Shown: one piece after another, positions 12,408-18,713 of the stretch | How the letters are laid out: every line of letters starts with the position of its first letter | Position numbering within the stretch: position 1 is the stretch's first letter | Origin: Thermodesulfovibrio sp. | Lineage (GTDB): Bacteria > Nitrospirota > Thermodesulfovibrionia > Thermodesulfovibrionales > JdFR-85 | Length of the DNA stretch: 18,713 nt | Assembly (NCBI GenBank): GCA_027016675.1 | Contig: JALUSH010000263.1 | Location: 1 to 18,713 of the forward strand | Direction of reading: 5' to 3' | Made by a program: the position numbers and the translations under genes | The notes under the pieces: model-generated | Seen by the model: only the letters and a program-made list of their open reading frames with translations | Databases searched by the model: none | Told to the model about the DNA's origin: nothing

Positions 12408-14645
12408 TTATCCACACTTTGTATGCCCACAGTTACGACAGACAGCGCAGCCACCTTCATGCTCCACTGGACCACCACATTCTGGACATGCTCCTATCCT
12501 CATTACCACATCCACCTGTTTCCTGCCATTTCCATTTCCCCTTGTCATATAGAGTTCAAGGGCCTTTGCAATAGCATCAGCACAGGATGATATCTTGCCT
12601 GTGCTTGACCATGCATGCTGGTGACAGGATATACCCTTTAGCTGTTTTATAATCTCCTCAGGTGCTATATTCGACCTTAAAGCAAGTGATACAAGCCTGC
12701 CGATTGCCTCAGACTGACTGGATGCACACCCTCCTGCCTTGCCGATATGATTGAACACCTCAAAGGGATTGCCCATTTCATCCTCGTTGACTGTTACATA
12801 GAGGTTGCCACAGCCAGTCTGCATCTGTCTTGTTGTACCCTTTATCACCTCTGGTCTCTTCCTTGGACTGATCTTACCACTGGGCATCTCAGTGGCTGGA
12901 ACAGCTATTCCCTCGTCATTCTTCTTGGCAGTACCTTTACTGAGAACCTGCTCTTCCCTTGAACCATCACGATAAACAGTAACACCCTTACAACCCAGTT
13001 TATATGCAAGAAGATAGACCTTCTTTACATCCTCTGGTGTAGCAGAGTTGGGGAAATTGACGGTCTTGCTCACCGCATTATCCACATATTTCTGGAATGC
13101 AGCCTGCATTCTTATATGATCCTCTGGGGTAATATCATGGGCAGTGACAAAGACCCGTTTTACATCATCCGGGACCTCCTCAATATCATGCACAGAGCCT
13201 GTCTCAGCAATCCTTTCCATCAATTCCCTGCTGTAAAAACCCCTTTCTCTGGCGATTCTTTCAAAGTGGGGATTAATCTCAAGGAGCTTTGTTCCTTCAA
13301 GGACATTTCTGACAAAGGATACAGCAAAGAGTGGTTCAATTCCAGAGGAACATCCTGCTATTATACTCAGGGTGCCTGTGGGTGCAATAGTGGTTATAGT
13401 GGCATTCCTTACCCTTACGGTTCCTGCAAAGATGCTTTTTTCATAATTAGGGAATACGCCTCTTTCTTCTGCAAGGGATTCAGATGCCTTTCTCCCCTCT
13501 GTTGATATAAAGCCCATAACCTCTTCAGCCAGTCTCAGGGCATCCTCTGAGTTGTAGGGTATACCAAGCTGTATGAGCATGTCTGCCCATCCCATTACTC
13601 CGAGTCCTATCTTGCGGTTTGCACGTGTCATCTCCTCGATTTGCTTCAGAGGGTATTTATTTACATCTATAACATTGTCAAGAAAATGTACTGCCCTGTG
13701 TGTTGTCTTTCTGAGCCGTTCCCAGTCAATTCCACTATCACGGACCATCTTGGCAAGATTTATGGAACCAAGGTTACAGGATTCATAAGGTAGAAGAGGT
13801 TGCTCACCACAGGGGTTGGTGCTTTCTATTTCACCAAGCTGAGGTGTGGGGTTTGATTTATTGATCCTGTCAAGAAATACTATGCCTGGCTCACCATTAC
13901 CCCAGGCGTGCTTTATAATCTGATCGAATACATCACGTGCCCTCAGGGTTTTTACAATCCTGCCTGTGCGTGGGTTTATAAGTTTATACTCTCCGTCTTC
14001 TTCAACCTTTTTCATGAACTCCTCAGTAAGGGCTACCGAGATGTTGAAATTGTTGAGTTTGCTATTGTTGTCTTTGCAGGTTATGAATTCAAGTATATCA
14101 GGATGATCTACTCTCAAAATACCCATATTGGCACCCCTTCTGGTACCACCCTGTTTTACAGCCTCTGTGGCAGTGTCGAAGACGGTCATAAAGGATATGG
14201 GGCCAGAGGAAATTCCCTTTGTGGAGCCCACCACATCACCATTTGGTCTTAAACGGGAGAAGCTAAAACCAGTGCCACCACCTGATTTATGGATAATAGC
14301 AGCATTCTTAACTGCCTCAAAGATACTTTCCATTGAGTCATCCACAGGCAGTACAAAACAGGCACTGAGTTGTCCCAGTCTTCTGCCTGCATTCATCAGT
14401 GTGGGACTATTTGGTAAAAACTCCAATTGTGTCATCATCTGATAAAACTCTTCTTCCACAGCAGCAACCTCCTGAGGTGAATGCCCATAGTTCAGGTCTG
14501 CCTGAGCTATTGCCCTTGCAACCCTTCTGAATAGATCCTCTGGTGCCTCGATTACCCTGCCCTCCTCGTTTTTCTTGAGATACCTCCTCTGAAGTACCTT
14601 AAGGGCATTCTCCGATAGTTTCAGCTTCACAGGGGTTGATTCCAT
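12408..14645 (-). CDS. nrdJ: Adenosylcobalamin-dependent (class II) ribonucleoside-diphosphate reductase
   Basis: A 745-aa oxygen-independent RNR that reduces ribonucleotides using B12-generated thiyl radicals. It shows GGGTGFSFSRLRP, the active-site segment NPCGEQPLLPYESCNLGSINL (radical Cys and Glu in NPCGE; key residues at ~280-300), and TITTIAPTGTLSIIAG in the C-terminal half of the barrel. A TSCPD-type domain follows (MQTGCGNLYVTVNEDEMGNP, GKAGGCASSQSEA), then a C-terminal zinc-ribbon-like tail, CPECGGPVEHEGGCAVCRNC, ending CGHTKCG, whose cysteines probably re-reduce the active site. No ATP-cone is visible at the N-terminus, so dATP feedback through that site is unlikely. GGGAGGAG lies 4 nt before ATG 14645. 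It forms an operon with the upstream Cys-rich small protein under a promoter with NrdR-box-like sites. Confidence 0.97.
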   Translation of the reverse strand: MESTPVKLKLSENALKVLQRRYLKKNEEGRVIEAPEDLFRRVARAIAQADLNYGHSPQEVAAVEEEFYQMMTQLEFLPNSPTLMNAGRRLGQLSACFVLPVDDSMESIFEAVKNAAIIHKSGGGTGFSFSRLRPNGDVVGSTKGISSGPISFMTVFDTATEAVKQGGTRRGANMGILRVDHPDILEFITCKDNNSKLNNFNISVALTEEFMKKVEEDGEYKLINPRTGRIVKTLRARDVFDQIIKHAWGNGEPGIVFLDRINKSNPTPQLGEIESTNPCGEQPLLPYESCNLGSINLAKMVRDSGIDWERLRKTTHRAVHFLDNVIDVNKYPLKQIEEMTRANRKIGLGVMGWADMLIQLGIPYNSEDALRLAEEVMGFISTEGRKASESLAEERGVFPNYEKSIFAGTVRVRNATITTIAPTGTLSIIAGCSSGIEPLFAVSFVRNVLEGTKLLEINPHFERIARERGFYSRELMERIAETGSVHDIEEVPDDVKRVFVTAHDITPEDHIRMQAAFQKYVDNAVSKTVNFPNSATPEDVKKVYLLAYKLGCKGVTVYRDGSREEQVLSKGTAKKNDEGIAVPATEMPSGKISPRKRPEVIKGTTRQMQTGCGNLYVTVNEDEMGNPFEVFNHIGKAGGCASSQSEAIGRLVSLALRSNIAPEEIIKQLKGISCHQHAWSSTGKISSCADAIAKALELYMTRGNGNGRKQVDVVMRIGACPECGGPVEHEGGCAVCRNCGHTKCG

Positions 14646-14660
14646 AGTACTCCTCCCTCT

Positions 14661-14840
14661 CTAATTTATTTGATTTTTAACCTGCTCATTAAAATCATCA
14701 GGATCTGCTGTTGTATTTTGTTCGTTAATATACTGGATAAACCTCTGAAAGGCATTCTCATCTTCTAAAGGACATGACCGGGTGCATAAATAGGGACAAC
14801 GAAGACAGTTGAACCAGTTACCTACACCCTTACAATCCAT
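14661..14840 (-). CDS. 59-aa cysteine-rich protein upstream of nrdJ
   Basis: The frame starts at ATG 14840 and ends with TAG at 14661-14663, 15 bp before nrdJ. The protein starts MDCKGVGNWFNCLRCPYLCT, followed by RSCPLEDENAF. The cysteines are C3, C12, C15, C19 and C23, a CxxCxxxCxxxCP arrangement close to that of an iron-sulfur or zinc site. The second half is polar and acidic with no cysteine. AGGAG precedes the ATG by 13 nt, which is long, and no better start exists in frame. It sits between the operon promoter and nrdJ, so it should be co-transcribed. I do not recognise a family. A redox or metal-binding helper of RNR is a guess from position. Confidence 0.65.
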   Translation of the reverse strand: MDCKGVGNWFNCLRCPYLCTRSCPLEDENAFQRFIQYINEQNTTADPDDFNEQVKNQIN

Positions 14841-14896
14841 TAGAATTGTCTCACTCCTGTTATTTGTTTGTACCCTATAAGTTGTGGTTTCGGTAT

Positions 14897-14925
14897 ATTA
14901 AAGCACAATATGTTGTATTTGTCAA
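14897..14925 (-). promoter_or_regulatory. Sigma-70-type promoter of the nrdJ operon
   Basis: On the minus strand TTGACA (14920-14925) and TTTAAT (14897-14902) are separated by exactly 17 bp. The first NrdR-box-like site fills the spacer, so a repressor bound there would block RNA polymerase directly. Confidence 0.75.
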
Positions 14926-14949
14926 GCAAAAAGATACAAATTGGTGTAA
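14903..14949. promoter_or_regulatory. Tandem NrdR-box-like sites
   Basis: GCACAATATGTTGTAT (14903-14918) matches the NrdR consensus acaCwAtATaTwGtgt at 13 of 16 positions. ATACAAATTGGTGTAA (14934-14949) is a weaker match but keeps the outer C and G. The two start 31 bp apart, the usual phasing of paired NrdR boxes. The nrdR gene itself is not in the window. Confidence 0.68.
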
Positions 14950-15003
14950 GTGGTTAATTTTTTTAAGCATTTTTGGTGTATTACTGGTGTAATATATGGT
15001 GAA
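14942..15003 (+). repeat. TGGTGTA repeats and dyad in front of nrpR
   Basis: TGGTGTA occurs at 14942, 14974 and 14985, and TGGTGAA at 14997; the last three are 11-12 bp apart, about one helical turn. A perfect inverted repeat, TATTAC-TGGT-GTAATA, at 14979-14994 overlaps them. Together they look like an operator for the downstream regulator, possibly autoregulatory. Confidence 0.45.
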
Positions 15004-15051
15004 ATAGATGTTAAGGAAATGTTAAAATTTGTCATCATTAAGGAGGTGGTC

Positions 15052-16041
15052 ATGAATAAAACACTTATGGCAATACTGAAGGTTCTCAATGCCCATCAGG
15101 ACAGAATAATAGGGTCAAGAGAGATTTCGCGGGAGCTAAGGCTCTATGGAGTGAATCTCTCAGAGAGGACTGTAAGATATCATTTGAGAATCCTTGATGA
15201 ACGGGGTCTTACAGAGTCATTTGGCAGGGAAGGAAGAAAGATTACTGAAAAGGGCAAGGTTGAGCTTGCAAACTCTCTTGTGCCTGAAAAGGTGGGATTT
15301 GTAATAAGCCGTATTGACACCCTGTCTTATCTGACCAATTTTGATGTGATGGGTATGAAGGGTGAAGTGATAGTGAATGTTTCATTTATTAGAAAGTCTG
15401 ATCTGAAGGATGCCATGAGAATAATGAAACGTGTTTTTTCATCACCCTTTGTGATGAGTGACAGGATTGCTATACTTGATGAAGGAGACAAGATTGGTGA
15501 TACCCTTGTTCCCGAGGGCAAGGTGGCTATTGCAACAGTATGTAGTGTTACCATAAATGGTATATTCCTGAAGGAAGGCATTCCTGTGTCTTCAAGGTTT
15601 GGAGGTGTCCTTGAGATATATAAGAAAAAACCCACACGGTTTGTAGCACTGATAAGCTATGAGGGTTCCTCACTTGATCCTCTGGAGGTCTTTATCCGTG
15701 GAAAAATGACCGATGTAACACATGCAGTAAAGAACGGAGATGGAAGGGTTCTGGCAAGCTTCAGGGAGATACCCGTTGTCTGCTATGAAAGGGCTATTGA
15801 GCTTGCTGAAGAGTTAAAGACCAAAGGCATTGGTGGTATATTATCCATTGGACAGCCCAATACAGCTCTTTATGAGATGCCTGTGGGAATTGATAAGGTG
15901 GGAATGGTTATAGTGGGTGGGTTAAATCCCATTGCTGCCATTGAAGAGGCAGGCCTTCCCACAGACAGTAAGGCCATGTCCACCCTTTATGATTATTCTG
16001 AATTAAGGGCATTCAAGGACTGGTATAATGAATTGAAATAG
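15052..16041 (+). CDS. nrpR: NrpR-type transcriptional regulator
   Basis: A 329-aa protein. An N-terminal winged helix (about 1-70; GSREISRELRLYGVNLSERT, VRYHLRILDERGL, ITEKGKVEL) is followed by one NrpR/DUF128 ligand-binding domain (about 78-329; VGFVISRIDTLSYLTNFDV, GKVAIATVCSVTINGIFLK, GGILSIGQPNTALYEMPVG, VIVGGLNPIAAIEEAG). NrpR represses nitrogen-assimilation genes in methanogenic archaea and releases DNA on binding 2-oxoglutarate; bacterial members exist but are little studied. I chose ATG 15052 because AGGAGG (15041-15046) lies 5 nt before it; the longer frame from 14950 would overlap the operator region. It is divergent from the nrdJ operon and 11 bp before bioA, so both are probably on one transcript. 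The regulated genes are not evident here. Confidence 0.9.
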   Translation: MNKTLMAILKVLNAHQDRIIGSREISRELRLYGVNLSERTVRYHLRILDERGLTESFGREGRKITEKGKVELANSLVPEKVGFVISRIDTLSYLTNFDVMGMKGEVIVNVSFIRKSDLKDAMRIMKRVFSSPFVMSDRIAILDEGDKIGDTLVPEGKVAIATVCSVTINGIFLKEGIPVSSRFGGVLEIYKKKPTRFVALISYEGSSLDPLEVFIRGKMTDVTHAVKNGDGRVLASFREIPVVCYERAIELAEELKTKGIGGILSIGQPNTALYEMPVGIDKVGMVIVGGLNPIAAIEEAGLPTDSKAMSTLYDYSELRAFKDWYNELK

Positions 16042-16052
16042 AATATCCTCCC

Positions 16053-17411
16053 ATGAGTATAAGATTGAGCCGGAATAAGACCTTAGAAGAGGCAGACAGG
16101 AGATTCATCTGGCATCCCTTTACTCAGATGAAGGAATGGGAAGAGAATCCGCCTGTTATTATAGAGGAGGGCAGGGGGGTATTTTTAAAAGACATCTATG
16201 GCAGATGGTATCTGGATGGGGTGGCTTCCATCTGGGTGAATATACATGGGCATAGAAGAAAAGAGATAGATGAGGCCATTAAGGCACAGCTTGACAGGAT
16301 ATCCCATTCAACACTTCTTGGTCTCGGCAATGTACCATCCATAGAGCTTGCTGAAAGGCTTATCAGCATCACACCAGAGGGGCTTAATAAGGTGTTTTAT
16401 TCAGATAATGGTTCAACTTCTGTTGAGGTTGCCCTGAAGATGGCCTTTCAGTACTGGCAGCATAAGGGCGAAAGCAGCAGGAACACCTTTTTGTGTCTAA
16501 ACAACGCCTATCACGGAGATACAATTGGTGCTGTAAGTGTAGGAGGTATCGAGCTTTTTCATGAAACATTCAGCCCCTTGCTTTTTAAGACATACAAGGC
16601 TCCCTCACCCTATTGTTACCGATGTGAATTAGGACTGAATAGCAGGGATTGTGGACTGGCCTGTCTGGAAAGGATGGACAATATCCTGAAAAAACACCAT
16701 GAAAAGATAGCTGCTATTATTATTGAGCCCATGGTGCAGGGTGCGGGAGGGATGATAGTATTTCCTGCTGGATACCTGAAGGGTGTTTCAGAGCTGGCAA
16801 GAAAGTATGGTGTGCTGTTGATTGCTGATGAGGTTGCAGTGGGCTTCGGACGAACAGGAAGAATGTTTGCCTGTGAGCATGAAGGTGTGGTGCCTGATTT
16901 TCTCTGCCTTTCAAAGGGTATTACAGGGGGGTATCTGCCCCTTGCTGTAACAGTGACAACAGAGGAGGTGTACTCTGCCTTTCTTGGAGAGTTTAAAGAG
17001 CTGAAGACCTTTTTTCATGGCCACTCCTATACAGGTAATCCCCTTGCCTGTGCTGCAGCGATTGCCTCCTTTGAGCTCTTTGAAAAAGACGACCTCCTCG
17101 CATCTGTAAAGCAAAAGGAAGAACTCCTCAAGAGCTGGTTTGTTGAGATAGAGGGGCTCCATCATGTAGGTGACACCAGGGGTATAGGCCTTATAGGCGG
17201 GGTAGAGCTTGTGGAGGATAAAGAGACAAAAAGGGCCTATCCCTATGAGAAGAAAATGGGCTACAGGGTATGTGAAAAGGCAAGAGAGAAGGGACTCCTT
17301 ATTAGACCACTGGGCAATGTAATAGTGATAATGCCACCTTTGTGCATCACTGAAATTGAACTGACAAGAATGCTGCAGATAATAGCTGAGGCTATTGATG
17401 AAGTGACGTAA
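16053..17411 (+). CDS. bioA: Adenosylmethionine-8-amino-7-oxononanoate aminotransferase
   Basis: A 452-aa PLP-dependent class III aminotransferase that makes 7,8-diaminononanoate in biotin synthesis. The BioA hallmark WHPFTQM is present (residues ~20-26), as are GSTSVEVALKMAFQYW, YHGDTIGAVSVGG, the PLP-contacting Asp in LLIADEVAVGFGRTGR and the Schiff-base Lys in CLSKGITGGYLPLAV. HGHSYTGNPLACAAA also fits. Length is normal. The start has no good ribosome binding site and lies 11 bp after the nrpR stop, so translation may be coupled. No other biotin gene is in the window. The stop codon directly abuts the stop of the convergent lytic transglycosylase gene. Confidence 0.95.
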   Translation: MSIRLSRNKTLEEADRRFIWHPFTQMKEWEENPPVIIEEGRGVFLKDIYGRWYLDGVASIWVNIHGHRRKEIDEAIKAQLDRISHSTLLGLGNVPSIELAERLISITPEGLNKVFYSDNGSTSVEVALKMAFQYWQHKGESSRNTFLCLNNAYHGDTIGAVSVGGIELFHETFSPLLFKTYKAPSPYCYRCELGLNSRDCGLACLERMDNILKKHHEKIAAIIIEPMVQGAGGMIVFPAGYLKGVSELARKYGVLLIADEVAVGFGRTGRMFACEHEGVVPDFLCLSKGITGGYLPLAVTVTTEEVYSAFLGEFKELKTFFHGHSYTGNPLACAAAIASFELFEKDDLLASVKQKEELLKSWFVEIEGLHHVGDTRGIGLIGGVELVEDKETKRAYPYEKKMGYRVCEKAREKGLLIRPLGNVIVIMPPLCITEIELTRMLQIIAEAIDEVT

Positions 17412-18677
17412 TTATTCTGGTGGTAGGTAGAGGATCTTACCCGGCCTGAGTCTTCTGGGATTTATCCCTTTGTTAAGTGCAAAGATTTCTTTTCTTCTGA
17501 CCCTGTATTTTTTTGCAATATCATAGATGGTATCGCCTTTCTTGATTATATATGGTATTTTGGGCATTCGCTCAGCAGGTCTTGCATTGTTGTAACACCT
17601 AAGAAACTCTTCCTTCTTTCCCTGGGGAATCCTGATTATGTACTCCTTTTCATCAGGAGGAGTGCACCATCTTTTTATTTCAGGATTCAACTCTTTGATT
17701 GTTCGTGTTGAGGCTTTAGAGCATTTTGCAATAAAGGACAAGGCAGAAGGCCCTTTGATCTTCACCTCATCAAATTTCAGAGGCAGGTGATAGTCAATCT
17801 CTGAAAAGCCGTACTTTGCAGGGTCAGATGCTATAATTCCAGCGGCTATGAACTTTGATACATATCGGCGCGTCTCTTTTTTCAGATAACGGGTACGGAC
17901 AATTCGCCAGTAATCATCAGTCTTTGTCTTTCTCAATGCCCTTATTACAGCGCCCTCACCAGCATTGTATGCTGCCAGTGTCAGAGGCCAAGATTGAAAA
18001 ATATTGTAAAGATCTTTTAGATACTCGGAAGCAGCCTTTGTTGATTTTACAGGGTCTCTTCTTTCATCTATCCAGTAGTTGATCTTGAGACCATACCGTT
18101 GTGCTGTGCTTTTAATAAATTGCCATGGCCCTACAGCATCTGATGGTGAGCGTGCCTCTGTTCTGAATCCACTTTCGATCAGGGGCAGATATACAAGGTC
18201 TTCAGGCAGGTCATTGCTTTTCAGGATCTCCTTTATAAGTTCTACATATTTCCCTGAACGTTTCAACCAGATAGAAAAGGATCGTCTCCCTTTTGTTGTA
18301 TAGTATTTAATCCATTGTTCTACCAGGTTTTTTGCTGTATCATTATTGTGATAAGAGGTAAGAATTACAAACCGCTCTTCATTGTTTTCGTCGGATTGTT
18401 CATTAACGGGTTCAGCCTCTATATATTCATGATATCTTATTTCTGTCGAAAAGGTGGTGCTGGAGTATGTGATATCGCATACGTTGTTGTTAATATTGGT
18501 AAAAACCACAGGTTGATAGAGCACGATTTCAGATCTCACCGGAGCATCCTTTGTTATCCTGTAGTAGGAATAATATTCAGTATCCAACTGGTCCAGGGAG
18601 AAACATAGCCCTCTGGTGTATGTGATAAGAATAAATAACAGCAGCACAGGTATTTGAGGTTCTTTGAAGAAATTCAT
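17412..18677 (-). CDS. MltD-like membrane-bound lytic transglycosylase with LysM
   Basis: A 421-aa exported peptidoglycan lytic transglycosylase. The N-terminus MNFFKEPQIPVLLLFILITY is a signal peptide or anchor with no lipobox. A low-complexity linker leads to the SLT domain (about 150-270): LPEDLVYLPLIESGFRTEA with catalytic Glu in LIESGF, SPSDAVGPWQFIKSTA, and TLAAYNAGEGAVIRALRK. A region like a degenerate LysM (FIAKCSKASTRTIKELNPE) follows, and a clear C-terminal LysM (YIIKKGDTIYDIAKKYRV to the end) binds glycan. It trims or remodels the wall in the periplasm. Only 36 bp of upstream sequence is present, with TATAAT just before the ATG and no clear Shine-Dalgarno. It meets bioA tail to tail with no intergenic base. 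Confidence 0.93.
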   Translation of the reverse strand: MNFFKEPQIPVLLLFILITYTRGLCFSLDQLDTEYYSYYRITKDAPVRSEIVLYQPVVFTNINNNVCDITYSSTTFSTEIRYHEYIEAEPVNEQSDENNEERFVILTSYHNNDTAKNLVEQWIKYYTTKGRRSFSIWLKRSGKYVELIKEILKSNDLPEDLVYLPLIESGFRTEARSPSDAVGPWQFIKSTAQRYGLKINYWIDERRDPVKSTKAASEYLKDLYNIFQSWPLTLAAYNAGEGAVIRALRKTKTDDYWRIVRTRYLKKETRRYVSKFIAAGIIASDPAKYGFSEIDYHLPLKFDEVKIKGPSALSFIAKCSKASTRTIKELNPEIKRWCTPPDEKEYIIRIPQGKKEEFLRCYNNARPAERMPKIPYIIKKGDTIYDIAKKYRVRRKEIFALNKGINPRRLRPGKILYLPPE

Positions 18678-18713
18678 AAGATTATATAATAAAGGGTGAC
18701 AAATAATTTGGCA

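Noticed and set aside
14942..15003. TGGTGTA repeats as a CRISPR or satellite array
   Set aside because: The units are only 7 bp, the spacing is about one helical turn, and they lie in a promoter.
14950..15051. N-terminal extension of NrpR from an upstream ATG
   Set aside because: AGGAGG lies just before ATG 15052 and the winged-helix domain begins there; the extension would be translated operator sequence.
1..18713. tRNA, rRNA, CRISPR array or replication origin
   Set aside because: No tRNA-like cloverleaf, rRNA segment, spaced repeats or DnaA-box cluster was noticed by eye; a covariance-model scan was not possible here.

Overview
This is a gene-dense bacterial window (AT-leaning, short intergenic gaps, AGGAG-type ribosome binding sites). 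Its gene content suggests an anaerobic or sulfur-metabolising bacterium: a B12-dependent class II ribonucleotide reductase, an NrpR-type nitrogen regulator, a YedE/TusA/DsrE sulfur-handling cluster and heavy use of sigma-54 promoters. A Nitrospirota (Thermodesulfovibrio-like) or similar deep-branching lineage fits, but no taxonomic marker gene is present, so this is an inference.

Layout. (1) 2-2002, plus strand: the C-terminal part of a sensor histidine kinase and a full NtrC-family sigma-54 response regulator. (2) 2181-4631, plus strand: a predicted sigma-54 promoter with two upstream dyads drives a four-gene sulfur operon: YeeE/YedE membrane transporter, DUF302 lipoprotein, TusA and a DsrE-like protein. 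(3) 4642-6963, minus strand: a radical SAM/SPASM protein and a membrane-linked family 2 glycosyltransferase. A 227-bp MITE-like element sits between them, and a second, inverted 369-bp copy lies just upstream of the glycosyltransferase. (4) 7493-9346, plus strand: a second sigma-54 promoter, an exported two-domain rhodanese, a strong terminator, a DUF1858 protein and a PUA-like protein. (5) 9447-11637: a third sigma-54 promoter with a 39-codon ORF; then, on the minus strand, two receiver-only response regulators and, behind a fourth sigma-54 promoter, a zinc-ribbon protein and a small CxxC protein. (6) 11662-14925, minus strand: an nrd locus with a TTGACA-N17-TTTAAT promoter carrying tandem NrdR-box-like sites, a 59-aa cysteine-rich protein, class II RNR, a second and unrelated 134-bp MITE, and dCMP deaminase. 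(7) 15052-17411, plus strand: NrpR and BioA. (8) 17412-18677, minus strand: an MltD-like lytic transglycosylase that meets bioA stop to stop.

How the parts may work together. The NtrC-type two-component system lies directly before the sulfur operon, and its promoter has the architecture of an enhancer-dependent sigma-54 promoter, so local control of sulfur-compound uptake and relay is the simplest reading. The exported rhodanese has its own sigma-54 promoter and may supply or accept sulfane sulfur in the periplasm. The yedE-tusA-dsrE combination matches what I recall as the 'YTD' cluster of sulfur/thiosulfate-disproportionating bacteria. The RNR, dCMP deaminase and cysteine-rich protein form a deoxynucleotide-supply unit.

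The strongest new observations are these: the MITE insertion whose exact target duplication allows the ancestral glycosyltransferase/radical SAM junction to be rebuilt; the four sigma-54 promoters with exact GG-N10-GC spacing; the small proteins behind regulated promoters; and the two families of non-autonomous elements.
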